Shown here: in pieces, positions 47,117 through 59,000 of the stretch
Numbering within the stretch: the first letter of the stretch is position 1
Layout of the letters: every line of letters begins with the position of its first letter
From: Mangifera indica
Lineage: Eukaryota > Streptophyta > Magnoliopsida > Sapindales > Anacardiaceae
Length of the DNA: 64,000 bases
Reading direction: 5' to 3'
Assembly: GCF_011075055.1 (NCBI RefSeq)
Contig: NW_025401160.1
Location: 62,001 to 126,000 of the forward strand
The notes under the pieces: model-generated
Seen by the model: the letters and a program-made list of their open reading frames with translations, nothing else
What the model was told of the DNA's origin: nothing
Databases searched by the model: none
Position numbers and translations under genes: made by a program

Positions 47117-47395
47117 ATCACAATAATTCAAAAGAAAAGATTGGAAATTTGAAATCTGCACATAAAAAAATTTTAGTGTGAAATGTACATATCCTCTAAA
47201 TATGTAAAATTTATTAATTATCGAAATAATTCAAAAAAATTGACTAGAAATTTGAAAATTATACGTCGAAAAACCTTAATATGAAATGTACATATTCCCT
47301 AAATATGTAAAATTTATCAAGTATCACAATAATTTGGAAAAAAAAAAGATTGAAAATTTGAAAATTACACTTTGAAAAACCCTACGATAGAAAAG
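47117..47395. repeat. Tandem repeat, unit 103 bp, about 2.7 copies
   Basis: Units start at 47117, 47220 and 47323 with atc(a/g)(c/a)aataatt and contain tgaaatgtacatat.c(t/c)ctaaatatgta. Confidence 0.9.
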
Positions 47396-47590
47396 GTTTT
47401 ATTTGCCTCCTTAATCCTAACAAATTTCAATTTGCACCCTCTAAACCATAATAATTTTCATTTGCCCCCCTAAACCTCATAATTCAATATGCCCCCTAAC
47501 CCTAAAAATTTTAATTTGCCACCCCTAAACCTATAAAATTACAATATGCCTGCCTAAACATAAAAAATTACAATTTGCCCCTTATCACAA
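47396..47590. repeat. Degenerate tandem array of about 30 bp, six units
   Basis: Repeated pattern (t/a)tgcc(c)cctaaac followed by an A-rich part and aatttcaat, about six times. The core resembles ccctaaac, the plant telomere word, but it is spaced, not contiguous. Confidence 0.75.
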
Positions 47591-48339
47591 GTTATCACAA
47601 GATGATATTGTTTAAAAAAACAACAATTCTCCCCCACCCCCAATAGCGAAATATCACAAGGAATCACTATTTAACAAATCACATTTCCTTCCTATCATGA
47701 GTTATCATAAGGGTATATACTATCTAAAAAATCCTTTTCTCCTCTTTATCGTGAATTGCCCAACAACCTCGTCATGGATTTATCCAACTCACAATATGCG
47801 AGGTGGATAAATTCATCGCAAGACAACCTCACCAACACACAAGGTCAAATTTTCTGACCCAAATTGCATTTTCCGACTCTCATTTCAACATCAAACAAAT
47901 TTATGTCTATTCTAACATAAAAACCCTGAAGAAATTAATTCAAAACACATAAGAATTGACTCAAAAAATTCATTGTTCATATCAAAAACCCTAACTCTAA
48001 AATGTGAAAAATCTTCATCCAATCAATAAATTATCAACATCAAAATGGTTGAAAGTTGATGAAGAATGATATACTAACCTCGATGCTCATTTCAGTTGCC
48101 AAAAACCTAGAAAAACTTGCCAAAAAAATCATGCTTTGTGACAAAGAAAATACAACACATGTATCTCGAGATTCAAAACGAAATGCAACAATGCTTTCAT
48201 TTTGAATCTCGCGTGCTTTTAAGTAAATATATATAGGGATAGTCCAATCATTTTGTGTTATTGGGACATTTTTGCTTAATTTTGTATATGTTAGGACATT
48301 TAATTTAATATCCCATTATATTTGACCTCTAAACTCAAA
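47591..48339. other. Intergenic, no gene seen
   Basis: Nothing recognised apart from a short imperfect inverted repeat around ggatttatccaactc/gaggtggataaattc at 47776-47814. Confidence 0.4.
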
Positions 48340-48640
48340 TTTCATGCTCTTCCCAGAATCCAAATCACATGAAATCTCTAGCTTACATAAGAACCCACCA
48401 TTGTTGAAACTTAAAACATAATTAATGTAACATTATAAGAAAATATGGCAGAATCAAATTGGGTTGCATTTTAATATTTATGATTCATCCAAGTTTCAAA
48501 AGTATAGCTTTTGTTTTAAAATATGAATCACAATTTTATGGCGGACGAGCTAACATTGTTTTTGAACAAGGTTTTCCATGTTTTAATCAAAACCAATTAT
48601 TTCACACAAAACAAATGAGTTATGCTCCCAATGACTATTC
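48340..48640 (+). repeat. Downstream flank of duplication unit 1
   Basis: Collinear with 62215-62530 (shared aatcacatgaaatctct, gttgcattttaat, caaaagta, gttttccat). It shows that the tandem duplication includes several kilobases beyond each PDR gene. Confidence 0.65.
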
Positions 48641-48954
48641 TTTTCCAACTGTTGATGGTTTTTTAATTCCTTTTTTTGACTCATCCCCGTCCTCCGGTCT
48701 GTCTGTATCCATTAACTGTTGATGGTTTTCGTATATTTTTTTTGTGACTCTTCCCCTTCAATTGTTGAGTCTAATAATGTCTGCATTCGGATCTCAGCAT
48801 GACATTCTAGAACCTGATCTCGACGACTACTTGGAAATTTCAACATTTAAAACGGGGCTTCCAGTGTGGACATTTTCATCAATCCTTTCAAGTCCTCGTC
48901 AAAGGAAGAGTTCAATTGGTGCATCCATCGATTCTAGATTATGTTGAAATTCTG

Positions 48955-49290
48955 AGTAGTACTATTTATATCCAATTTAGATACACAAATAAATATATAT
49001 TTATTTATGTTATCATATGATTAAGTGTTACTTTATTTTTAATTCAAACAGTAATATTATATATATCAACTTTAAATATATAATTGTATATATACTTCCA
49101 TGCATTATCACATAATTCAGTATCATTTTGTCTTTAATTTAAAATCATCTAATTATGTAATAACACATATAAGTTTATACATATTTTTGTATTCAAAGTA
49201 GGGTATGTATAATTTTATTGTAATTCAAAATAATTCAATCATATGATAAATACATATGAAATATGTATTTATTTGTGTATCTAACATATT
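48955..49290. mobile_element. AT-rich MITE-type repeat
   Basis: Same family as 21661-21800 and 33160-33550, with gatacacaaataaatatatat and cataattcagtatcat text. Ends not resolved. Confidence 0.4.
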
Positions 49291-50045
49291 TCATTAATCT
49301 TTTTTTAGTTTCTCGTCCAAGAAAGAGAGGTAGTAAAATCTCTAATACAATGAATAAGTTTTTTTTTTTTAATAATAATTATAGGATCAATTACTGAACA
49401 CAAAATTTTATTTGTTAATACTGATTAATTCAACTCTGATAAACAATCTATTTCGAGAAGGGTTCTTGTCAGGGAAAAAAAGAAAAAAGCATGTTCTATT
49501 TACTTGATAACATTTGAGTTTATAAGGTCACCATCTTAGTCCAACAGAATAAGAAAAAATCAGTATATACAGAATGAAAAATTATCTTTATATATTTTTA
49601 CTGCAGTAATTAGGTAAAAACAAGGATGATTTGTTTTAGATTTGATTAAACCAAACATGGAGGTTAAAATGTCGTTTTATTCAATTAAATAAGTGATTAA
49701 GATGCATTATTGCACCAAATGACATCTTTTTCTTTACAAAAGCCTCCATCGGAATGGATTCAATGCTTTTGTTAAGAAACACTTGATTTGGATATTAATT
49801 TATCATTATGATTTCTACAAAGTATGAAACAATAATGTAGTTTTGGATTCTTACTTTATCATATTGTATTCGTGAAAATGACTCTAACAACTTTATAATA
49901 ATTTATTATTTTTGATAATCTTTAGTAAAATTGTATTTTAGGTAAGTTTATGCACCGCATCTATGTGGGGACATTATAAATATGATAAAGATGTGATATA
50001 AATAGTGTAAACTTTTGGTTTTATTTGCAAAAATACTAAAATCAC
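49291..50045. other. AT-rich intergenic, nothing recognised
   Basis: No open frame, repeat or RNA gene that I can support. Confidence 0.4.
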
Positions 50046-50808
50046 GGGAGAACAACTATTTTCCGTCCGAACAATATCAAAATGATAAATTCTTATCTTT
50101 GAAATCGGAAAATAATATTTTTTTCACATTCCGTTAAAAAACAGACACGTATTATTTTTAATAATCAAAGGATATATACATCAATTAGTAAAATATATAA
50201 ATATTATTGGATTAACATACCTTTAGCTCTTAACTACAAACAAATTATTTCTTCCACTAACTTCTATTATTTAGACTTTTATATTCAATTGGAAAAAAAT
50301 TAAAACTTTAACCTTAACTCCAACCAATCTCAAATCTAAAATCTCGCCTATTATAATTGAAATTAAAATTAGAATCACATCATATTTGCACCAATATGGT
50401 GTGATTTCGTCAAAATTGCAATATATAAGTGTGATTCCAATTTGATTTGTAATATATTAATACAATTTCGATTGAATCATACTATTCATGTGTGAGTTTG
50501 ACTAGAGTCATACCATTTTGATATTGCACTTCCAATTGGGATTACACTAATCCAATGCAATTCCAATTGTGGTCGGCGAATGTTTTAGGTTATAAAATAA
50601 TTTTTTTTTTTATAAAATAGGGATAAAAATATATTTAATATATATTGAAAGTTATGAGGGGTGTTTTTGTCTTTTTAATTTGTTTATCCTAAAATTTAAG
50701 TAATTTCACTAACATTGTTTGACAACATGTGGGAAAACTGTCATTTCAACGTCAAGCATGAAAACTTGGTAATTTAATGTAGTATGGGTGAAAAATAGTT
50801 TTCTCTCC
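50046..50808. mobile_element. Decayed Mutator-like element
   Basis: The left end gggagaacaactattttcc and the right end, read inward, ggagagaaaactatttttc form inverted repeats resembling the actatttcccaccc ends of the MULE at 33572. Flanks TAAAATCAC and TAAAATTAG match at 7 of 9 bases and could be the target duplication. Interior AT-rich, no transposase. Confidence 0.5.
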
Positions 50809-51060
50809 TAAAATTAGTAATAAAATTTTGTTACCTTTAACAGTAAATATTTACGAGAGTGTGTGTGGATCGAACATAAAAGGGTTTTTTCAAGATGGTT
50901 TGCTCTACTCCCTGTAGTTATTTATTGGTAACTTTAAGAATTTGTTCTGAAAAAATATAAATAGTGTTTACGAAAGTGATTATCTTCTGGAAGACCCTAC
51001 TTTGATGAGATGCCTAGAAAATAGGTTGGATTTTACCGAGAGCGAAGAGAATTTGAAATA

Positions 51061-51333
51061 AAAACAGTCAGCTGGCCAATCAGGCCATAGAGATTCGGTT
51101 CTTTATATTACCGCGCCCGTTGTTTATTCACATCTCAGTTCACACTGTGAACGGTGATGCTACTTTATAAAGAGATCGTCACAAAAACTTTGCATGCAAT
51201 AAGATTTTTGCATTGTGATGTTTTGCAAAGAGCAACCCACTTCGGTTCTTCGGTTGATTTTCTTATTGGATTAAAAAGAAGGAGAAGAAGAAGAGACGAG
51301 GTTCAAAATTGTTGAGGGCTGAGAGGTTCAACA
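51061..51333 (+). promoter_or_regulatory. Promoter and 5' leader of PDR copy 2
   Basis: Contains ccaat at 51076-51080 and tttataaag at 51164-51172, about 165 bp before the ATG. Both boxes are intact, unlike in copy 1. About 19 extra bases near 51101-51119 are absent from copy 1. Confidence 0.6.
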
Positions 51334-54300
51334 ATGGACATGGGGGATATTTACAGAGCGGGAAGTAGTTTACGTGGAGGAGGAAGTAATTCGTTCTGGA
51401 GAAACGGCAACACCCTGGACGTGTTTTCGAGGTCTTCAAGGGGAGAAGATGATGAAGAGGCCTTAAAGTGGGCTGCACTAGAGAAATTGCCAACTTTTGA
51501 TCGTTTGAGAAAAGGCATACTGACAACTCCAGGAGTTGGTCCTAGTGAAATCGATATTCACAATCTTGGATTTCGTGAAAAGCAGCAGTTGATTGAAAGG
51601 TTGGTGAAAGTTGCTGAAACTGATAACGAGAAGTTCCTCCTGAAGCTTAAGGACCGCATCGATAGGCAAGAATTTTCTCCTTGTTCATTAAATCTTTGTG
51701 ATTTTTCTTTATAAAGAATTTAGTATTGATTTTCTTTGTTTTATTCAGAGTTGGAATTGAGCTTCCGAAAATTGAGGTTCGATTTGAGCATGTGAACGTG
51801 GAGGGAGAAACATATGTGGGAAGTAGAGCTTTGCCTTCATTCATTAACTTCTTTTACAACGTAATTGAGGTAAAAGGCTAGAGATATTATATGAATCATT
51901 AATATTATAGAATTATTTATCTATCTTTTTTCTAGTTAAGTTTTCACTGAAATTTCACTTTCTTTGTGAATTGGTTTGAAGGATTTCTTGACTTCAGCAA
52001 ATATTCTTAAAAGCAGAAAGAAACATTTGCAAATTCTTAAGGATGTCAGTGGAATTATTAGGCCAGGAAGGTGAGTACACAGAGCAGAATTATACTATTT
52101 TGGAATATTTGCGAACCCATTTCTCATTTTGTAAACTTCTTTGTTGCAGAATGACATTGCTTTTGGGCCCTCCAGCCTCCGGAAAGACAACCCTACTGTT
52201 AGCTTTGGCTGGGAAGCTTGATTCCAGTCTACAGGTGAATTTTTATGGTAATCAAAGATTTTTTTTCATATGTTGACTATATGGTTAATATTTCTAATTT
52301 GAGAAGTGAATTGTCCCCTGAAGAGTTCTGGTAGAGTGACATATAATGGGCACGAGATGGATGAGTTTGTCCCCCAGAGAACTGCTGCTTATATTGGTCA
52401 ACATGATGTGCATATCGGAGAAATGACTGTGAGGGAAACCTTGGCCTTCTCTGCAAGATTCCAGGGGGTCGGAACCCGTTACGGTTAGTTGATGGATTAA
52501 TTTCTTCTTTCCAACTTTGATGGTTTTTAATTAGTTTTAGCATAACTGATTACTGCTTCTGTGAATATGAAAGATATGTTGTCCGAGTTGTCCAGAAGAG
52601 AAAAAGCAGCAAATATTAAGCCTGACCCTGATATTGATGTCTTCATGAAGGTGAGAGAATCTGAAATTTGTTTCAGATAATATATGTGGGTTTTTGGTTC
52701 GAAGTTATTCCTGATTCAGGTGTTCATTAAAATTGGGGATCAATTCAATCCTTCTATGTAGACTAATTACCTGAATAAGTCTTGATATTTTGTGCTTAGT
52801 TAGTTGCACTCAAGGTGATTGAGTAAATATTTTTCTTGGTCAATTTTAATGTCACAGGCTGCAGTAACTCCTGGCGAAGAAGCTAGTGTGGTTACTGATT
52901 ATATTCTAAAGGTAATTACAATTTGGATTATGATCACTCAAGAACAAGTGAATTTCAAGAGTATAATTGCTTTCCCTCTTAAATTTACAGATTTTAGGAC
53001 TGGAAGTCTGTGCTGATACCTTGGTGGGTGATGAAATGGTTAGAGGCATCTCAGGAGGACAAAAGAAACGGGTTACAACTGGTGATCCCTACAATTTCTT
53101 AATTCATTTAAATTGAATACACACATAACAATTTTCTGTCCATTTCAATTAAAGCATATAAAAATTTTTGGTTCTTTAATCGTAGGTGAAATGCTTGTCG
53201 GACCAGCTAATGCTCTGTTCATGGATGAGATATCTACTGGTTTGGACAGTTCAACAACTTTCCAAATTGTGAATTGTATAAGGCAAATCATTCACATCAT
53301 TGATGGAACAGCTTTGATCTCTCTCCTCCAGCCAGCACCAGAGACATATGATCTCTTCGATGACATTATCGTTCTATCTGAAGGTCAAATTGTCTACCAG
53401 GGTCCTCGTGAACATGTTCTGGAGTTTTTCGAATCCATAGGGTTCAAATGTCCAGAAAGGAAAGGCGTAGCTGACTTCTTACAAGAAGTATGTGCTAACG
53501 GGGGTCTTTTTAAGTGTTTGTTTCCTTTATTTATATACAACTGGACATGTAAAGTGTCATATTGGATCTTCATTAATATTAAAGGATTTCAGGTGACATC
53601 AAGGAAAGATCAGCAGCAGTATTGGACAAGTAAAGATGAGCCTTACAGGTTTATAACAGTAAAGGAATTCTCTGATGCATTTCAATCATTCCATGTGGGT
53701 CGGAAACTTGGTGATGACCTTGGAACTCCATTTGATAAGAGGAAGAGCCACCCTGCAGCTTTGACTACCAAAGCATATGGTGTCAACAAGATGGAATTGT
53801 TTAAAGCTTGCTTCTCTAGAGAATTTTTGCTGATGAAGAGGAACTCATTTGTTTACTACTTCAAGCTTGGTCAAGTGGGCATTACTATTTGATTTTTTAT
53901 TGTAGTCTTTCATTTATGTGATAAAAATTAATACTGATTTTTTTCCCTGCAACTAGCTTTCGGTAATGGCATGTGTTGCTATGACATTGTTCTTCCGAAC
54001 CAAGATGCACAGAGATACAGATGTAGATGGAATAATTTACACTGGTGCCCTTTTCTTCGCGGCTATGATGATTATGTTTAATGGAATGTCAGAGATTTCC
54101 ATGACTATAGTAAAGCTTCCTGTTTTTTACAAGCAAAGAGATCTCCGATTCTATCCTTCATGGGCGTATGCACTTCCAACATGGATTCTCAAGATACCAG
54201 TCGCATTTGTAGAGGCGGCTGTTTGGGCATTCATAACCTATTATGTAATAGGATTTGAACCCAATGTTGGAAGGTAACAAAATAAAGAAATTAAAAAATT

Positions 54301-57300
54301 TGGCTTGGAAGAAAAAATTGGGCCCTACACATTTGCTCTATAAATTCAACTGTTTTAAGGTGTTCTACTTGTTGCAGGTTTGCAAAGCAATTCATCTTGC
54401 TTGTATTTCTAAACCAAATGGCTTCTGGATTGTTCCGACTCATTGCAGCAGCAGGCAGGACCATGGTCATTGCTAATACATACGGTTCATATTCATTGCT
54501 GTTGCTTGTTGCATTGGGTGGCTTCATTATTTCACGAAGTAAGAGAAGAACACATATATATTTGAAAGATGCCAAATCTTTCTCGAATCTTTATGTAAAA
54601 TTTCCCTTTTTTCTGTTTTCTTGTTTGATAAAACAGAGGATGTTAAGGACTGGTGGATATGGGCTTATTGGTGTTCGCCTTTGATGTATGCGCAAAACGC
54701 ACTGGTCGTGAATGAGTTTCTTGGACATGGCTGGAAAAAGGTAATGTCAAGAATGACCTGTGGGCGTTTCAGCATTTGTCATCTGATAATCTTATGATTC
54801 CTGAAATTTTTTTGTATTCTGAAGATTGTGCCAACATATTCAACGGAGCCACTTGGAGTTGCAGTTATGAAGTCTCGAGGGTTCTTCCCATATTCATATT
54901 GGTATTGGATAGGAGCAGGGGCTTTGCTTGGTTTTACGCTGCTGTTCAATTTCGGCTACACTTTGGCTCTCACTTTTCTCAACCGTGAGTATCTTTGCTA
55001 TTTTCACTTTGATTCCTTTTGAAAAGATAGAGACAGTGTTCTAATTTGGGCAAAATATGCACAGCATTCGGTAAGCCTCAGGCTGTTTTGCCAGTGGAAT
55101 CTGAAAGTAATGAACATGATAACAGAAGTGGAGGAGCCATTCAGTTAACGACCAATGCAAGTAGCTTTAGTCATAGCCCTCACTCAGGTGATTAATTTCA
55201 TTTGTAATGTTGCTGTTATTTAGTACATAAATCATTTTTCTTACTTAGATTTTAATTATAATTATGTATCAATCACAGAGACAACTGAACAGTCAGATCA
55301 TCAGAAGAAAAAAGGAATGGTTCTTCCATTTCAACCGCATTCCATAACATTTGATGAAATCTCATACTCGGTTGACATGCCGAAGGTAATCTTTAGTTTT
55401 TCAAATTTTCCATATATCCAAATGTTGAGATGGTATATGGTTGCAATACAATTTAGTCCAGACTAGATGGCTATTGATTTTAATGAAACTATGCAGGAAA
55501 TGACATTTCAAGGGCTTGTAGAAGACAAATTACTGCTTCTGAATGGTTTGAGTGGTGCTTTCAGACCTGGTGTTCTAACAGCTTTGATGGGTGTTAGTGG
55601 TGCTGGTAAAACCACTCTGATGGATGTATTGGCTGGTAGGAAAACTGGCGGATACATTGAGGGGACAATCACAATTTCTGGGTACCCAAAGAAGCAAGAG
55701 ACATTTGCTCGTATTTCAGGATACTGTGAGCAAAATGATATCCACTCTCCTTATGTAACAGTTCATGAATCTTTGGTCTACTCAGCCTGGCTCCGATTGC
55801 CCCCTGAAGTCGACTCCGAAACTAGAAAGGTGGGTAAGGAAAACCTCAGTGTTTCAGGTGCATTTCATTTTTTCTCTTTGTTCTAGTTAAGTTCAAACAA
55901 ACTGAGTCTGATTGAAGCAGTTAATGTTGTATACATTGTATAAATTTACGTTTACCTGTGGTTTGCAGATGTTCATTGAGGAAGTCATGGAGCTTGTGGA
56001 ATTAAATACATTGAGACAAGGACTAGTTGGTTTGCCTGGTATCAACGGTCTGTCAACTGAGCAGCGCAAGAGGCTTACCATAGCAGTTGAGCTTGTGGCA
56101 AACCCTTCAATCATATTTATGGATGAACCAACTTCAGGTCTAGACGCACGAGCTGCTGCCATTGTTATGAGAACAGTCAGGAACACAGTGGACACAGGAA
56201 GAACGGTGGTGTGCACCATTCATCAGCCAAGCATTGACATATTCGAAGCCTTTGATGAGGTGAGAAATCTCAATATAGGAGGCTCAGATTTTGTTTCTGC
56301 AAGCATGATACTAATTTAAACACTGCACTGCAGCTATTTCTACTGAAGCGGGGAGGACAAGCCATATATGCTGGGCCGTTGGGTCGCCACTCTAGTCTTC
56401 TTATAAAGTATTTCGAGGTTTGAACATTAACAAATTACAGAGAATGAAATTTAACTTCAGAATACATTATGAAACTTAAGGCAAGTGCATTCCTATTCTG
56501 TAGGGAATTCAAGGAGTTCCTAAGATTAAAGATGGTCACAATCCAGCTGCTTGGATGCTAGAAGTCACCACTGAATCACAAGAAATAGCTTTGGGGGTTG
56601 ATTTTGCTGAAATTTTCAAAATCTCAGAACTATATCAGTAAGTTCATGTTAATAAACCACCATACATCACCATTCTCCCAAAACATAACTGTTTTCTACT
56701 GTTATTGGCTTAATTTCATAGCTGATTTTTTTGTCATTGTGTTTCAGGAGAAACAAATCACTCATTAGGGATTTAAGCAGGCCTGCTCCAGGTTCAAAGG
56801 ACCTGTATTTCCCTACTCGATACTCCCAATCTTTTTTCACCCAATGTTTGGCTTGCTTATGGAAACAACGTTGGTCATACTGGCGGAACACATCTTACAC
56901 TGCCGTCCGATTTCTATTCACTTTCTTCATAGCTTTGACATTTGGGACAATGTTTTGGGACATGGGCACCAAAACGTGAGTTACAAGTTGCCACTAGAAT
57001 ATCAACACATTACATTCAAACACAATTTTGAGAAATATGGTTTCCTCTGCCTTTTAATCTAAACATTTTAAATGATATCTAGGAGCAAACGACAAGATCT
57101 GTTTAATGCAATGGGTTCCATCTATGCGGCTGTTCTCTTCCTTGGTGTACAAAATGCCACAGCTGTGCAGCCAATAGTGTCTGTTGAAAGGACAGTATTT
57201 TACAGAGAAAAAGCAGCTGGAATGTATTCGGCAATGTCTTATGCCTTTGCACAAGTAAGTATTTTTCCCATGTTACATCCTTGATATTTACATATAGAAC

Positions 57301-57975
57301 TCTTTGTCAATTTCACATTGGAGTTTAAAATTTTTTTTGTCTCTTCATCCAGGTTGTGGTTGAGATTCCTTATATATTTGCTCAGTGTGTAGTCTATGGC
57401 ATTATAGTCTATGCAATGATCCAATTTGACTGGGATGCAGGCAAATTCTTTTGGTATTTTTTCCACATGTTCCTTTGTTTAATGTACTTCACCTTCTATG
57501 GCATGATGGCTGTCGCCATGACACCAAACCAGCACATCGCTGCTGTGGTCGCCTTCTCCCTTTACTCAATATGGAGCCTCTTTTCCGGATTTATCGTGCC
57601 AAGAACTGTAAGCCAAATTCCTGCCTTCATTCAAATGTTACATTCTTAAACTCATACAATATTGCATATCTAATGATCAATTAATTGAGTTTTATTTTGG
57701 AAATTGTGTGATCACAGAGAATTCCAGTATGGTGGAGGTGGTACTTCTGGGGGTGCCCAATTTCTTGGACGTTATACGGTTTGGTTGCATCACAGTTTGG
57801 AGATATAGAGGATAAACTTGACACCGGTGAAACAGTGAAGCAATTTTTGGATGATTATTTTGGTTATAAGCATGATTTTCTGGGAGTTGTTGTTGTTGGT
57901 GTTATCGTCTTCACTGTGCTTTTTGCATTTGCCTTTGCTCTAGGAATTAAGATGTTAAATTTCCAGAAGAGATAG
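51334..57975 (+). CDS. Full-size PDR/ABCG transporter, ABCG40/PDR1-like, copy 2
   Basis: Tandem paralogue of copy 1. 24 coding exons: 51334-51665, 51749-51869, 51982-52070, 52150-52234, 52324-52483, 52574-52650, 52858-52911, 52991-53081, 53186-53487, 53593-53874, 53957-54273, 54378-54538, 54637-54740, 54825-54984, 55065-55187, 55279-55385, 55497-55829, 55969-56259, 56334-56417, 56504-56637, 56748-56975, 57083-57254, 57353-57607, 57718-57975. Every exon has the same length as in copy 1, giving 1439 aa. Walker A, signature and Walker B of both NBDs are intact at the same residue numbers. Two features are unusual. The first intron starts with GC (gatag/gcaaga) where copy 1 has GT. The motif after NBD2 reads HNPAAW (1103-1108) where copy 1 and the family have YNPATW. 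If intron 1 were retained, translation would stop at 51714. Predicted to be a plasma-membrane exporter of unknown substrate. Confidence 0.93.
51666..51748 (+). other. GC-AG intron 1 of PDR copy 2
   Basis: The donor AG/GCAAGA follows the GC-donor consensus, and the acceptor is ttattcag. In copy 1 the donor is AG/GTAAGA. The U2 spliceosome accepts such GC introns, usually with lower efficiency. Confidence 0.8.
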
Positions 57976-57997
57976 ATATTCTGCCTTATTATCCTCT

Positions 57998-58060
57998 TCA
58001 GTGTGCTCTATGCATTAATCATTGCTCAAGAGATTATGATATTAAATTTCCAGAAGAGAT
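57998..58060 (+). repeat. Duplicated 3' tail of PDR exon 24 (unit 2)
   Basis: Same arrangement as 42855-42916: gtgctctatgcattaatcat to ccagaagagatta after the true stop codon. Confidence 0.8.
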
Positions 58061-58074
58061 TAAAAAATTTGTCC

Positions 58075-58740
58075 AGAAAGGTGAATGCCTGCTCATCAAC
58101 GGTTGCTGCAGTGTATCGAGCTGTCCAGCCTTTGGAAAATCGACATAATGCTGCATGGATAAGCAACAAGACCTTTTCTGCTGAGGGACTTTGGAAGTGT
58201 TCCAGTGGACAAACTCTACATGGTTGGTTGCCTTGGACTAGTTGATGCAGATGGGACTAGCTGTGATGCTTGAATCTGTTTGTATGTTCCTATGTCGTTT
58301 TCCATTAGGAGACAAAGCATAATCACTGGCAGTTTTTCTAGCAATAAGAGCAGCGCATTCTCTCTTCTCCGGATTTTAACACTCTAATCTCAATCTCTTG
58401 TATTTTTAGTCAGTTGTTTTACATCAAGCATAATTTGGATTCTGTTCCATTCATGTCCCCTTTCATTCTAGGCCTCTTAAGCTCTCAGCTACAAACTTGC
58501 TCCTTGTAATGGCATCATTTCCATTAATAAGACTCCTTCAAAAAGTGTTCAGAAATTTTGAAGGACTTGGATAGTGAATTTGGCAAAGTATTTGATTATT
58601 AGATTCATCAAATTGAGAATATGTTTGTATTTGTATAAATTTGGCTGTCTTTTCCATGTGTGAGATTGTTGTCTCAAAGATTGAAGGTATAAACTTAGTT
58701 GTATCATGCAAAATTTAAATTTATCGGCTTTGATATGAGC
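58075..58740 (+). pseudogene. DUF2921 gene relic downstream of PDR copy 2
   Basis: Pieces match the parent at about 27160-27440, 28225-28350, 28490-28530 and the 3' UTR 29280-29350, in order and in the same orientation, with the intervening parts deleted. It is better preserved than the unit 1 relic. An 80-codon frame (58003-58245) runs from the PDR tail into DUF2921 text (VAAVYRAVQPLENRHNAAW), whereas unit 1 has stops there. No complete domain remains. Confidence 0.85.
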
Positions 58741-58799
58741 AAACGCAGTGAAAAAATTATTATCCTCTGCTAAACTCTATATATTGAACTTCAAATTAG

Positions 58800-59000
58800 A
58801 AAATGAATACGTCATACGTTTATCAATAAAATTATACGCACTAATTTTAAATACACAAATAGATATATATTCTATATATGTCATTATACAATTAGATTAT
58901 TTTAAATTAATGATACAGTGATACTTAATCACATGATGATATATAAAAGTATATATCAATTTATATATTCAAAGTAGATATACATAGTATTACTCTAAGT
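58800..59000. mobile_element. AT-rich MITE-type repeat
   Basis: Family of 21661-21800; contains aaatacacaaatagatatat and caattagattattttaaattaatgata. Confidence 0.45.

Noticed and set aside
49964..50046. Possible tRNA or small RNA gene in the AT-rich spacer
   Set aside because: No A/B box pair or cloverleaf could be traced by eye.
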